A stretch of 64,000 nt of DNA, taken from positions 1,545,501-1,609,500 of the forward strand of contig NZ_CP031941.1 in NCBI RefSeq assembly GCF_003443655.1, written 5' to 3'. The notes beneath the pieces are model-generated. The model saw only the letters and a list, made by a program, of their open reading frames with translations, ran no database searches and was not told the DNA's origin. Positions 1 through 9,527 of this stretch are shown here, piece by piece. The stretch is from Nostoc sphaeroides (GTDB taxonomy: Bacteria; Cyanobacteriota; Cyanobacteriia; Cyanobacteriales; Nostocaceae). Position numbers and translations under genes: made by a program. Each line of letters begins with the position of its first letter. The stretch's first letter is position 1.

Positions 1-1190
1 GCAGCGTTTGTATTTGCCTTGGCTTCTGCGACACCTCGCTCATCTAAGTATAAATATTCTGGTGGTGTGATATTGTGCCAACTTAACCTCCCTGCTAACA
101 AATCCTCCTGTGTGTAACCAATCATCCTCAAGAATTCATCGTTTGCCTGTTGGATACCCCCATACACATCGCCAAATAGAATGCCGATGACGTTAGAATC
201 TACAAAACTTCCCAGTTTAGCTTCGTAGGTTCTGAGTGCAAGCTGTGCAAAATCGCGTTGATGGCTGAGGCGTTCTACAACCCTGGCACTTTCCCAAATC
301 AAAATAGTAAAAATCACAATCACGACGATCGCAAATACCGATACTGCAAAAGCCGGATCGTATTGTCCTGCCCGTTGGCCTTCAACAATTACCCACCCCA
401 ATATAGAAGGGACTGCGATCGCAGCAATTAATAAACGACGTGCAAGTAATCCGCCGTAACTATCACTTGTAACTACTCTCATTAACCCCTGTTCTGACCG
501 CGCCCACAGAATGCCTATACTTAGTAAGCTGAACAACACCGCAGTATGTAACGCCATTGATGTTGTATAAGGGGCAAGTCCGTAGAGAACTTTCACTTTA
601 TAGGCATAGCCCATGAGGGCCTGAAAGGAAATTAAAGTAGCGATCAGAGTGATAATCTGAGCATACCAATAACTGCGGTGGTTTTTTGGATGAATCAAAA
701 TCTGTAGGGCGACGCTAAGGAGCATAAAGTTCAGTCCTGTGTTCACGCCCATTCGCCCCGGATGCAATGTCGCTATACCAGTAGACAAATCACGAAACAG
801 TAGCTCGTCAATGTGGAGATTCCAGCCAAACACATATTCACAGAGTGTAAGCGCAGCTATTGTGGTGACAGTTATTGCACAGACTCTAGAAATTAGAAGA
901 GTAGGGAAGTGGGGAAATAATTTTGAATTGTTTTCCTCTACACCCTGTTCCCCTGCTGTTAAAAATAGCCATAGCGACATACCACACAGCACAAAACACA
1001 GCGCTGTATTGGCTTTCATTGTGGCAGGACTACCAGCAAAGCCGCGCTTGAGAACTTCAATGCCAAGACACCAACCAACTAGTACCAAGCTGCCAACAAA
1101 AACAGCGATCGCACTTGCGACTTTTGCCACAAGTGAATTTGTCGGGATTTTAAATATATCTTGCAGCCGCAAGCGGTTAACATTTAACAT
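1..1190 (-). CDS. Membrane-bound PAS-domain sensor protein, N-terminal part (runs off the window)
   Basis: Reading the minus strand from an ATG at 1190 (protein begins MLNVNRLRLQDIF) gives an open frame to the window edge, about 396 codons without a stop. The first roughly 280 residues hold about eight hydrophobic segments, including one starting MKANTALCFVLCGMSLWL, a pattern met in cyanobacterial multi-pass sensor kinases. After a linker with a RVVERLSHQRDFAQLALR-like helix comes a PAS domain (motif SNVIGILFGDVYGGIQQAND, then RMIGYTQEDLLAG). The kinase or cyclase output domain lies outside the window, so the signalling output is unknown. It is probably an integral membrane sensor of the histidine-kinase type; the PAS call is firm, the kinase is inference. 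Confidence 0.75.
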   Translation of the reverse strand, partial: MLNVNRLRLQDIFKIPTNSLVAKVASAIAVFVGSLVLVGWCLGIEVLKRGFAGSPATMKANTALCFVLCGMSLWLFLTAGEQGVEENNSKLFPHFPTLLISRVCAITVTTIAALTLCEYVFGWNLHIDELLFRDLSTGIATLHPGRMGVNTGLNFMLLSVALQILIHPKNHRSYWYAQIITLIATLISFQALMGYAYKVKVLYGLAPYTTSMALHTAVLFSLLSIGILWARSEQGLMRVVTSDSYGGLLARRLLIAAIAVPSILGWVIVEGQRAGQYDPAFAVSVFAIVVIVIFTILIWESARVVERLSHQRDFAQLALRTYEAKLGSFVDSNVIGILFGDVYGGIQQANDEFLRMIGYTQEDLLAGRLSWHNITPPEYLYLDERGVAEAKANTNA

Positions 1191-1354
1191 TGATAGTTCT
1201 CTAACCGCATCTATCTAACGTAGTAAATTTACGTATTTCTTAGGGTTTAACCATTTATATCCTTTGTATTTTAGGTTACCCATTAACTTGGTTTTCATCT
1301 ACCTCTATGCATATTTTTTCTTGCAAAATTTAGAGTAGGAAATAAAGGTGGTTG

Positions 1355-1500
1355 AACTGGGGGCTGGGGACTGGGGACTGGGGACTGGGGACTGGGGACT
1401 GGGAACTAGATAGAAAAAATCCTTCCTAATACCTAATCGCTAATTTTTAATATCTAATCCCAATGCCCAATGCCCAATGCCCAATGCCCAATCCCCAATT
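1355..1500. repeat. Two heptameric short tandem repeats (STRR)
   Basis: A run of ACTGGGG heptamers (about 1355-1407) is followed by a run of CAATGCC heptamers (about 1461-1499). Both lie between the PAS sensor start and the GH31 stop. Seven-base tandem repeats of this kind are a known hallmark of Nostocales intergenic DNA. Confidence 0.9.
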
Positions 1501-1506
1501 CGTATT

Positions 1507-3945
1507 TCAAAATTGCAGAGTATGTCGCTTACCATCATCTGGGAAACGTTGCTCTCCAACACCAACAAGTTCTACAATCACTTCGCGCGCTGGAGGTGTC
1601 CATTCTCCCACTCTCGCTCCAATTTCAACTACTGTTTGATTAGATTCAGTAAATACGCTGATACTTGATTGTGAAAACTTTTGATCTTGATACTCGTTTG
1701 TCTGTCCATCATCTTCAAATAGCTGATATTCGTTATTACCAGGCCAAATCCGTAATCGGATTTCATCGAGTGGCGCTTGATCAACGTATTGCCTGACAGG
1801 TTGCATAGGAACGATCGCACCGCCACGGACATACAGTGGCATTCTTTCAAGTGGTGCATGAGCAAGAATGTGAATCGGGCCTTCATAGCGATCGCCACTC
1901 CACCAATCATACCAAGTGCCAAGGGGCAAATAGACAGATCGATGCTCAACTCCAGGGCGGTAAATTGGTGCAGCCATCAGCGACGCGCCTAGCAATACTT
2001 GATCGTAGAGGCTATAGGTTTTCGGATCGTTAGGGAAGTGGTACAATAATGGTCTTAAAATCGGTGCGCCTGTTGTTGCCGCTTCCCAGAAAAGACTATA
2101 AATGTAGGGAAGTAGCTGGTAGCGTAGATTAATATATTCTCGACAGATATTTTCAACGCGATCGCCAAATACCCAAGGTTCATGACGAGCAGTAGACATT
2201 GCCGAGTGACCGCGCATCAATGGGTAGAGCATTCCTACCTGCATCCACCGAGCGAATAATTCAGCTGTAGCGTTACCAGCAAACCCGCCAATATCGCAAC
2301 CCACAAACCCCACACCCGAAAGTCCCATATTGCAAAGCATCGGCAGAGACATTTCTAAATGCTCCCACAACGATTGGTTATCCCCCATCCACACAGAAGA
2401 CCAGCGTTGCACACCAGCGTAACCCGATCGCGTCAACACAAATGATCGCTGTGAACTTCGATGCCGTTCCAACCCTTCATAACAAGCTTTAGCCATCATC
2501 AGCCCATACAAATTATGCACTTCTGTATGAGTCACATCAATTTTAGATTCTGAATTTTGGACTTCGACTTCGCTCAGTCGGACGATTTTGGATTGTTTCT
2601 CCTCTCCCCCTGCTTCCCCTGCTCCCCCTGCTCCCCCTGCTCCCTCATCTCCCCCCTGCGGTGCATCTAACGGAAACCAAATCTTTTCCCCATCATCGCC
2701 GAAAGGGCGATCGTTTATGGCGGGTTCGTTCATATCATTCCAAATTCCTGCCACACCAACATCAGTTAAGCTTTTGTGTAAATCAGCCCACCAGTTAGAC
2801 ACATCAGGACGTAAAAAGTCAGGAAAAACAGCTTTCTCAGGCCAAACGTAGCCGTGGAATAACTCGCCATTTGCTTTCCGCACAAAATAGTCGTTTTTTA
2901 ATCCTTGGTCAAAAACATGATAATTTCCTTCTGGTTCATACTTCACACCAGGGTCAATGATTGTAACTGTTTTGAAACCATCCTGTGCTAAATCACTAAT
3001 GAGTTTTGCCGGGTTGGGGAAGCGCTGGGGACTCCAGGTAAACACCCGATAACCCCGCATATAGTCAATATCCAAGTGAATAACATCACAGGGAATGCGA
3101 CGCTGACGAAATTCTTGCGCCAGTTCCCGCACAACGGTTTCTGATTCGTAACTCCAGCGACATTGATGATAACCTAGCGCCCATTTCGGCGGTAATGGCA
3201 TTCTTCCAGTTAATTGAGTGTAAGTCTCCAGGATTTGGGCAGGTTCGGGGCCATAGATAATGTAATAATCCAATTCCCCACCACGAGTTTCCATCTTCCA
3301 AATACCTGGTTGTTCAGCACCGATATCGAACTGACTCCAAAAAGAGGTATTGAAAAAGATGCCATAGCCTAACTCTGGGCGCAAAGCCATAAAAAATGGA
3401 ATTGCTTGGTACATTTCATCAGTCAGGGCATCATAATCTAAAGCATCCGTTGTCCAGTTGGTTTTTACTTCGCTGAGTTTATCCAGAAAGCCTGTGCGTT
3501 CACCAAAACCATAGAAATGTTCATCGGCTGCAATTTCCTTCCATCCTGCAACTGCGCCCATCCGCCAACCTATACCCATCTCTGCATCTTGAGCAAAAGG
3601 GCGATTATCTTTGTCAAAACAAGCAATGCGGCACTTTTCTCGCTGGACGCACACACGAATCTGCGCTGTTTCAATTTCTACCGTTGCTTCAGTTTCCTGC
3701 ACCGTAAAAGGTATTATTGCCCATTCTGCATCATCCAGCGTTACTGCCCAAGAACGCCGGGGCATAAATTCTCCAGTTGGTGCAAAACGCACACGGATTA
3801 AATTGGGCGCAAGGACGCTGATAGTAAAGCGTGAGTCGCCACAGTCAAAATTAATAATATTATTGTCCCACGTTACAGCTTTTACATTGCTAAGAGTTGT
3901 CCAAGGTTGGTTAGTAGTGGGTAGTTTTCCGAAATATTGCGGCAT
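1507..3945 (-). CDS. Glycoside hydrolase family 31 alpha-glucosidase
   Basis: The 812-residue protein has the GH31 layout: an N-terminal beta-sandwich (to about residue 230), then the catalytic barrel starting at PPKWALGYHQCRWSY, and a C-terminal beta domain. The nucleophile motif WNDMNEP is visible with Asp at about 404. The acid/base Asp is in VWMGDNQSLWEHL at about 522, and the substrate-binding GHSAMSTARHEPW follows. It should release glucose from the non-reducing ends of alpha-glucans or maltooligosaccharides in the cytoplasm (no signal peptide). Residues about 431-470 are a low-complexity insert made of repeat DNA (see repeat at 2536-2655), placed between the FPLDAPQ and VTHTEVHNLYG blocks that are adjacent in homologues as I remember them. 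The gene stands alone, flanked by tandem repeats. Confidence 0.95.
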   Translation of the reverse strand: MPQYFGKLPTTNQPWTTLSNVKAVTWDNNIINFDCGDSRFTISVLAPNLIRVRFAPTGEFMPRRSWAVTLDDAEWAIIPFTVQETEATVEIETAQIRVCVQREKCRIACFDKDNRPFAQDAEMGIGWRMGAVAGWKEIAADEHFYGFGERTGFLDKLSEVKTNWTTDALDYDALTDEMYQAIPFFMALRPELGYGIFFNTSFWSQFDIGAEQPGIWKMETRGGELDYYIIYGPEPAQILETYTQLTGRMPLPPKWALGYHQCRWSYESETVVRELAQEFRQRRIPCDVIHLDIDYMRGYRVFTWSPQRFPNPAKLISDLAQDGFKTVTIIDPGVKYEPEGNYHVFDQGLKNDYFVRKANGELFHGYVWPEKAVFPDFLRPDVSNWWADLHKSLTDVGVAGIWNDMNEPAINDRPFGDDGEKIWFPLDAPQGGDEGAGGAGGAGEAGGEEKQSKIVRLSEVEVQNSESKIDVTHTEVHNLYGLMMAKACYEGLERHRSSQRSFVLTRSGYAGVQRWSSVWMGDNQSLWEHLEMSLPMLCNMGLSGVGFVGCDIGGFAGNATAELFARWMQVGMLYPLMRGHSAMSTARHEPWVFGDRVENICREYINLRYQLLPYIYSLFWEAATTGAPILRPLLYHFPNDPKTYSLYDQVLLGASLMAAPIYRPGVEHRSVYLPLGTWYDWWSGDRYEGPIHILAHAPLERMPLYVRGGAIVPMQPVRQYVDQAPLDEIRLRIWPGNNEYQLFEDDGQTNEYQDQKFSQSSISVFTESNQTVVEIGARVGEWTPPAREVIVELVGVGEQRFPDDGKRHTLQF
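2536..2655. repeat. In-frame low-complexity repeat insertion inside the GH31 gene
   Basis: About 120 bases (40 codons) of CTCCCCCTGCTCC-type repeats plus a segment with CTTCGACTTCGCTCAGTC interrupt the GH31 coding sequence without breaking the frame. They are translated as a Gly/Ala/Glu-rich stretch followed by a polar segment. Similar C/T-rich repeats lie in spacers, for example at 30902-30962. Confidence 0.75.
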
Positions 3946-4186
3946 ATCAGTTATTCAGCAGGTAAACACTTGTCCGCATTCATGATTACAGAGATACTCA
4001 GGCTCAAACTCTTTCTTTCGCTAGAGGTTGAGTGAAAGATTAGCAGATATTTTTTAGCATAGAGTAGTTTTCGTAATGCAGTAATACCAATTTGAAAATA
4101 AGAATGCGACAAATAGACCATTTGTAGAGACGCGATTCATCGCGTCTTTACCCAAGGATGTGTTGCAATCATCAATTGAAATCGCC

Positions 4187-4450
4187 CCCCTGGAATTCGT
4201 GCGATGATGCCGATAGCACAGGAGGAGGCGATATTGATTCCGTTGAAAAAGTTGCTCCCGGTACAGGTGCAGTGGTGCTACGTGGTTTGACAAAAGTCGC
4301 AGCTTACCGAGATGAAAACGGCACACTGCACGAACATTCGGCAATCTGTACTCACCTCAACTGTATCGTCGCTTAGAATTCCTCAGAAAAGACCTGGGAT
4401 TGCCCACTTTTTTATTGTCAATCTCGTAAATATACGGGAACTTATTGTTC
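4187..4450 (+). pseudogene. Remnant of a Rieske [2Fe-2S] domain from a FAD-dependent oxidoreductase
   Basis: The plus strand encodes GGDIDSVEKVAPGTGAVV, GLTKVAAYRDENGTLHE and CTHLNCIVA. These closely resemble the C-terminal Rieske domain fused to DadA-like FAD oxidoreductases, including the first Cys-x-His cluster motif. The next codon, where Trp is expected, is TAG (4374-4376). NSSEKTWDCP follows, and then a degraded second motif in which the expected CPCHGS is scrambled. Nothing of the large FAD domain is seen upstream. It is therefore a 3' gene fragment, not a functional gene. A short hairpin (GACGCGAT/ATCGCGTC, 4129-4146) precedes it. Confidence 0.8.
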
Positions 4451-5037
4451 TCCGTTATGGTCACTTTATGTCACCTTAAACAGTAAGCAGGTTCCCACTC
4501 TAATCGATCAAGCGTGGACGTAGCCCAACCCAGCGATCGCAAGCCTTTATGTGTAATTTAACTTACCCTAAGCCTCCGACAAGCCGCCGTTCGCATCTAA
4601 AGGTGCGTACACTTACTGTCATCCATTACCAGGTTCTCCTAAGATTGTCTTTATATATACAATAGTTATAATTTGTTAGTCAAATTAACGCAGACTTAAA
4701 ACACTTTTAAATCCAGATAATGGATGTTTGCTCATGGAAAAATTTCGCGTTAATCAACTAAATATTAGCATAATTCTTTATATTTATACTAAAACTTGAT
4801 GATAGCTATATCAAACGGCACATTACAGATTTTTGCGACCAAAACCCTATATACTAAATTAGACTTTGATAAATTTGAGAGTTTTGTTAATTGCAACACC
4901 AAAAACTATTAATTTTTAGATGAAATACTAGCGTATCTTATAGTCTATAGTTTTTAAAGTTTAGTCAAAACTATATCCAGTATCATCAAAAAACTGCAAA
5001 CTTCATGTGGTGCAAAAATCAATCGGGGAGTGAAAAC
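4451..5037. other. AT-rich spacer upstream of the squalene/phytoene synthase gene
   Basis: No convincing ORF on either strand. The last 350 bases are strongly AT-rich and probably hold the promoter of the downstream gene, but no unambiguous promoter boxes can be fixed. Confidence 0.5.
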
Positions 5038-5868
5038 ATGAATTTACGTAGAGATGCATTGCAAATCCTCAAAGAAACTAGCCGAACTTTTTATATACCA
5101 ATTAGTCTTTTACCGCCAGGATTGCAAGAAGCAGTAGCATCAGCATATTTGTGTATGCGTGCTATTGATGAAATTGAAGATCATCCCGAATTAGATAACG
5201 CTACTAAAGCAAAGCTGTTAAGAACGATTAGCCTGACATTACAGGCAGGGGTTGATGGCTTCGCGGTAGATGCTTTCTTTGCAGGATTTAGTGGGTATGA
5301 GAATACCTTAGAAGAAGTCACTGTGAGGGTTAGAGAATGGTCGCTGCTAGCACCAGAGACTATTGCACCTCGAATTTGGGATGCCACTGCTGCAATGGCA
5401 GACCGGATGGCTTACTGGGCAGAAAGAAACTGGAAAATTTATACAGAATCTGATTTGGATCGTTATACCTTTGGGGTTGCAGGTGCAGTGGGATTGTTAC
5501 TATCGGACTTATGGACTTGGTACGATGGAACGCAAACTAACCGTACCCAAGCGATCGCGTTTGGCCGGGGTTTACAAGCAGTTAATATCCTGCGTAACCA
5601 TACTGATGATTTAGGGCGTGGAGTAGACTTTTTCCCAGAGGGTTGGAGTGCAGCAAATATGCAAGAGTATGCGCGGCGCAATTTAATTCTGGCAGAAGCT
5701 TACACCAAAGAACTTCCTACGGGCCCCGCCTTAGATTTTTGTCAAATTCCCTTAACCTTAGCTAATGGCACTCTTGACGCTCTTGCTAATGGTAAAGAGA
5801 AACTCAGCCGCAGTGATGTTTTTGCACTTATCGAACAACTGATTAGTGTGAATATGAAAGCCAGCTAA
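5038..5868 (+). CDS. Squalene/phytoene synthase family protein
   Basis: The 276-residue protein starts MNLRRDALQILKETSRTFYIP. The ATG at 5038 is preferred over an in-frame ATG at 5005 because GGGGAG sits seven bases before it and family similarity begins there. Two Asp-rich prenyl-diphosphate motifs are seen: DEIEDHPE near residue 45 and NHTDDLGRGVDFFPEGW near residue 190. The enzyme would join two prenyl diphosphates head to head. The N-terminal SRTFYIPISLLP block and the overall shape suggest the squalene-synthase side of the family rather than the carotenoid phytoene synthase CrtB, but the product cannot be set from sequence. It is monocistronic, with degenerate repeat DNA on its 3' side. 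Confidence 0.85.
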   Translation: MNLRRDALQILKETSRTFYIPISLLPPGLQEAVASAYLCMRAIDEIEDHPELDNATKAKLLRTISLTLQAGVDGFAVDAFFAGFSGYENTLEEVTVRVREWSLLAPETIAPRIWDATAAMADRMAYWAERNWKIYTESDLDRYTFGVAGAVGLLLSDLWTWYDGTQTNRTQAIAFGRGLQAVNILRNHTDDLGRGVDFFPEGWSAANMQEYARRNLILAEAYTKELPTGPALDFCQIPLTLANGTLDALANGKEKLSRSDVFALIEQLISVNMKAS

Positions 5869-6359
5869 TAGTCTCTTAACGACTGCACACTGTAGGATGC
5901 CCGAACGCGAAAAGCGTCTCCTTTAAGAGAAGGGCTGTAGGCCGATAGCGCAGCATTAGCGCCGCGCTATCGCTCCAAGTAGATTAACTGGCATTAGACA
6001 CTGCCCTCCAATAGCTTTAAATACCAGTTCTCGAAAATAAGACTACAGATACAATCATGCAAAAACCGAGATTAAAGCTGACTTTCACAATTTTGAATTA
6101 CGTTAGTGAGTCGGTAGAGCATCACGCTACGTGTAATAACCAATGAGTATATGGTATAAAGTAATTTAAGCAGTATTTAATATATTAAGTATAATAAATA
6201 TCTATTTTAGTAAGTAATTTACGTAATATTAGCTAAACTTTAGAAAATCTTCAAAGCATTTCCAGCAAAAATTACCTGGCAAGAGTTGATTAATATCTAA
6301 ATAATTGAAAGAGAGTATAACAACTCACCGTGATTATTCGTGCAGCGAGTTGACAGTGC
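5869..6359. other. Spacer before the Ser/Thr kinase
   Basis: It contains a short GC-rich repeat remnant (about 5885-5975, with a GCGCTATCG inverted pair) and then AT-rich DNA that probably carries the kinase promoter. No ORF is supported. Confidence 0.4.
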
Positions 6360-7964
6360 ATGAGCTACTGCTTAAATCCCATCTGTCCTAATCCAGAAAA
6401 TTTGGTATATAGCCAAAGGTGCCGCTCTTGTGGCTCGCAACTACTGTTGCGCGATCGCTATCAAGTAATCAAACCGTTAGGTCAGGGTGGCTTTGGAGCA
6501 ACCTTCTTAGCCAACGATCAAGGCTTACCAGGAGAACCGAGTTGTGTAATCAAACAATTACGCCCATCAGGAAGCGCCCCACACGTTTTACAGATGGCCA
6601 GAGAACTCTTTGAACGAGAAGCCAAAACTTTAGGTAAGATTGGCAATCATCCCCAAATACCAAGATTGCTAGACTACTTTGAAGATCATGAACAATTCTA
6701 CTTAGTTCAAGAATACATCAGTGGTGATACCTTGCAGGAAGAGATCAAACTTAACGGCATCTTAAGCGAAACTGGAGTCAAGCAATTTTTGAGCGAGATT
6801 CTGCCACTACTGCAATACATCCACGATCAAAAGGTGATCCACCGTGATATTAAGCCAGCCAACTTAATTCGCCGCACTCAAGATGCCAGAATGGTACTCA
6901 TCGACTTTGGTGCCGTCAAAAACCAAATCAGCCAAGGTGGGGTAAATCAATCAGGACAGACAGCATTAACTGCTTATGCCATTGGTACTCCTGGTTTTGC
7001 ACCTCCAGAGCAAATGGCTATGCGTCCAGTCTACGCCAGTGATATCTATGCAGTGGGGGTGACATGCATTTATTTACTGACTAGCAAAACTCCTAAAGAT
7101 TTAGATTACAATCCCAACACTGGCGAGATGATGTGGGAGCAACTTGTGCAAGTGAGTGATCACTTGAGCAATGTATTACGAAAAATGTTAGAGGTGTCTG
7201 TACGTAATCGCTATCAGTCAGCGACAGAAGTTCTCAGAGCATTGGAAATAGAACCATACTTAGAAAGTTTAGCAAAGGGTTTACTAATTAAATCAGATAC
7301 TGGGTCTAAAGGGCGAACACACAACCACCTGGAAAATTCTGCTGTTTTATCTAATAACTCTTCTGCTGCTACCAGTACAGGAGTGGCACAGGTAGCGGCA
7401 GCAATTCGCGCTAGACGAGCCAAAGCAGCAGCAGAAGCCGGTGGATTACACCAGGGTTCTGGGATAGCCAAATCAGCGACTTTAGCTAACAGCAACAGTA
7501 ATGGTTCACAAGTTAAAACTTCTAAAGTTGAGCGTAAATTAGATACCCAAAGTTTATTAACTGCCTATCAGAAGGGAAGACGAGATTTTGCTCTACACAA
7601 TTTAAGTTTGCTGAATCTGCAAGGTGCTGACTTATCCCAAACAAATTTCAATTCCACTCAATTGCAAAAAACCAATCTCCAGGGGGCTAATCTTCACAAT
7701 AGTGACTTCGGCAGAGCCAGTCTCACTCGAGCAAATCTCAAGGATGCTAATTTGAGCAAAGCATACTTTAACCATGCTGATTTAGAAGGGGCAGACCTGC
7801 GAGGCGCAGACCTCAGCAATGCTTATCTCAGTAATGCTAACCTCCGAGGAGCTAATCTGTGTGGTGCTAATCTCACCAGTGCCAAAATTTCTGATGAGCA
7901 GCTTGCACTAGCAAAAACAAATTGGATGACTATCCGCCCCAATGGTAAACGAGGCTTGTTGTGA
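6360..7964 (+). CDS. Ser/Thr protein kinase with N-terminal Cys motif and C-terminal pentapeptide repeats (SpkB-like)
   Basis: The 534-residue protein has three parts. The first 25 residues carry CLNPICPNP and CRSC, a zinc-ribbon-like Cys cluster. A Hanks-type kinase domain spans about 30-305, with the glycine loop GQGGFGATFLA, HRDIKPANL (His161, catalytic Asp163) and DFG at 182-184. After a Ser/Ala-rich linker, residues about 420-512 are pentapeptide repeats of the A(D/N)Lxx type (GADLSQTNF, QGANLHNSDF and so on), which fold as a right-handed beta helix. This order matches cyanobacterial SpkB-type kinases. No transmembrane segment is present, so it is likely cytoplasmic. Substrates are unknown; a stress-signalling role is inferred from the family. 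Confidence 0.93.
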   Translation: MSYCLNPICPNPENLVYSQRCRSCGSQLLLRDRYQVIKPLGQGGFGATFLANDQGLPGEPSCVIKQLRPSGSAPHVLQMARELFEREAKTLGKIGNHPQIPRLLDYFEDHEQFYLVQEYISGDTLQEEIKLNGILSETGVKQFLSEILPLLQYIHDQKVIHRDIKPANLIRRTQDARMVLIDFGAVKNQISQGGVNQSGQTALTAYAIGTPGFAPPEQMAMRPVYASDIYAVGVTCIYLLTSKTPKDLDYNPNTGEMMWEQLVQVSDHLSNVLRKMLEVSVRNRYQSATEVLRALEIEPYLESLAKGLLIKSDTGSKGRTHNHLENSAVLSNNSSAATSTGVAQVAAAIRARRAKAAAEAGGLHQGSGIAKSATLANSNSNGSQVKTSKVERKLDTQSLLTAYQKGRRDFALHNLSLLNLQGADLSQTNFNSTQLQKTNLQGANLHNSDFGRASLTRANLKDANLSKAYFNHADLEGADLRGADLSNAYLSNANLRGANLCGANLTSAKISDEQLALAKTNWMTIRPNGKRGLL

Positions 7965-8222
7965 GTTGAAAGTTGAAATTTGAGAGTTACTCGCTTGCTC
8001 TGCCTCCCAGACTAGTTCTCTCTTTTTTAAGGAGCCTTAGGCAGGATCAAGTCTTAAACTCAAATGTATTGTTTTATAAAGCTCACAAGGCTTCTATTTT
8101 CTCATTAACTTAGATAAATCAGCGCTTATTCTTATCGATAAAACTCAGATTTATTCAGAATTGACTAAATAGATATGATATAACAATTCTATTTAATTTG
8201 TGAGAATTGCAACCCAACCCGC

Positions 8223-8263
8223 AGATCCCCGACTTCATAAAAGTTGTCGGGGATCTTTTTTTT
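8223..8263 (+). terminator. Rho-independent terminator-like hairpin
   Basis: Perfect 11-bp arms AGATCCCCGAC (8223-8233) and GTCGGGGATCT (8246-8256) run straight into eight T. It lies about 260 bases after the kinase stop. Nearly the same arms recur at 36883-36915 without the T run, so it is also a dispersed repeat. Confidence 0.75.
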
Positions 8264-8420
8264 CACGAATAATTCAGGATTGTTATTATAGTTGGGTTGA
8301 ACAATAGTAATCGCTCTTACAAATGTTAATAAATATTCTATTCTCTAGCAAAAATACGCAGATAGGTGGCAATTCTTAATAAAATATTAAGAACTTTTAT
8401 ATGTTACAAATAACAAATGA

Positions 8421-8545
8421 TTATTTACAATAAACAATAGGGTAAGTAGGTGCATCGCTGTAGATTTCATAGAGCGTTTGCTCTTGCTGCTGGCTATGCA
8501 GTGCAATTTCTGTTTGTTCTAGCTCTTGGTTCAAACTATCTCAAA
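8421..8545 (-). pseudogene. Possible 3' remnant of an unidentified gene
   Basis: The minus strand between in-frame stops reads SLNQELEQTEIALHSQQ, then YEIYSDAPTYPIVYCK and a TAA. It has protein-like composition but no start codon or upstream body. I do not recognise the family. It could equally be chance. Confidence 0.25.
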
Positions 8546-8614
8546 AACTGATTGCTAAGTAGAGCGGCGTGAATAATTCAAGGTTTGTAGTGAACGCGAG
8601 TGCGTCTCGTAGAG

Positions 8615-8648
8615 AGGACTTTAGTCCTCATAATAGGACTAAAGTCCT
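8615..8648. repeat. Perfect 14-bp inverted repeat
   Basis: Arms AGGACTTTAGTCCT (8615-8628) and AGGACTAAAGTCCT (8635-8648) are exact reverse complements around a six-base loop. They are flanked by a further GTAGTGA/TCACTAC pairing. Each arm is itself partly palindromic. There is no T run, so it looks like a dispersed hairpin element rather than a terminator. Confidence 0.75.
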
Positions 8649-8803
8649 CACTACGAACTAGTTTCAAGATTTTTTACATTACTTAATCTAGTTTGATTTA
8701 TTCTCACCGACTTACTTACGTTGAGCGAAGACACATAAGCAAGCTTTAAAACCCTTGTACAAACTGGGTTATAAATTTACGGACACGTCTATTGTTGCGA
8801 TGT

Positions 8804-8926
8804 CTATACTCTCGCTCGGTCGTCATCATCATCGCCACGATGTTTGTACTGGCGATTATCCCATTCTTCATGACGTTTTTTCTGCTTGCCACCGACTATA
8901 TTTCTGAACATATCCCCTATTTCCAT
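8804..8926 (-). CDS. Small charged protein of unknown function (40 aa)
   Basis: An ATG at 8926 is preceded at six bases by GGAGG, one of the best ribosome binding sites in this part of the window. The frame gives MEIGDMFRNIVGGKQKKR, then HEEWDNRQYKHRGDDDDD and RARV before TAG. The protein is short, hydrophilic, basic in the middle and ends in an Asp run. I do not recognise a family. The strong Shine-Dalgarno and non-random composition support a real gene. A 69-codon frame on the opposite strand (8792-9001) is its shadow. Confidence 0.55.
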   Translation of the reverse strand: MEIGDMFRNIVGGKQKKRHEEWDNRQYKHRGDDDDDRARV

Positions 8927-9146
8927 AATTTTCCTCCAGACTTAGCAAATCTCCTTATTCAGGGTCACTTTAGTAGTTTGTCTAATGCTTGTGGCGGATA
9001 AATCTTGCAGCAGATGTAAATAAAAATAAAATTATCCCGATCTTTGGGAGTGTCGCAGAGTAGTGATAAAGTATTTTTCAATACCTACTAACTGTGAATT
9101 TAATTAATCAGTAGTCAGTTTTTCAACTTGGAATTTTGAATCGCTT

Positions 9147-9524
9147 ATGTCTAACCTGCCACCACTCAATACAGAAACAATTTGGGCAATTCTTGACGAT
9201 AAACTTGATGATGCCACAGTCAACCAGTTGCTATGGCATTATTTAGGCTATCGCTATGATTTCTCAACTGCACAATGGGACACTAGCCTAGTTGCGCCAG
9301 AATGGCAGGGTGAGTACCCACAACCACCAAATTTCATTGAATCTCGCCCCGCAACAGTCAAGTTGACTCGTTCCATTCCTGTTGAAAATAAACAATTGCT
9401 CAAAGAAAAATTGGGTTTCAAAGGTTACAAAATTGGGGAATTTGGGCCTCGACAAACTCGCAGGGCGACAGCAGTAGGTTGGTTGTTAAGTTATCTGCAA
9501 CAAACTAACGGCAAAATTGAGTAA
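9147..9524 (+). CDS. DUF1823 family protein, conserved in cyanobacteria
   Basis: The 125-residue protein contains the strongly conserved blocks TIWAILDDKLDDATVNQLLW, YLGYRYD, APEWQGEYP, SRPATVKLTRSIP and GFKGYKIGEFGPRQTRRAT, which I recognise as the DUF1823 family. It has no signal peptide or membrane segment. The function is unknown. The gene is single, and a MITE-like element (9538-9679) follows four bases after its stop. Confidence 0.8.
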   Translation: MSNLPPLNTETIWAILDDKLDDATVNQLLWHYLGYRYDFSTAQWDTSLVAPEWQGEYPQPPNFIESRPATVKLTRSIPVENKQLLKEKLGFKGYKIGEFGPRQTRRATAVGWLLSYLQQTNGKIE

Positions 9525-9527
9525 TCT

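Noticed and set aside
739..1218. 159-codon plus-strand frame
   Set aside because: It lies opposite the multi-pass membrane sensor, whose frame continues to the window edge and has clear PAS motifs.
3611..3985. 124-codon plus-strand frame over the GH31 5' end
   Set aside because: Shadow of the clearly coding GH31 frame on the other strand.
8792..9001. 69-codon plus-strand frame with hydrophobic start
   Set aside because: Opposite to the small gene at 8804-8926, which has a strong ribosome binding site; this frame has none.
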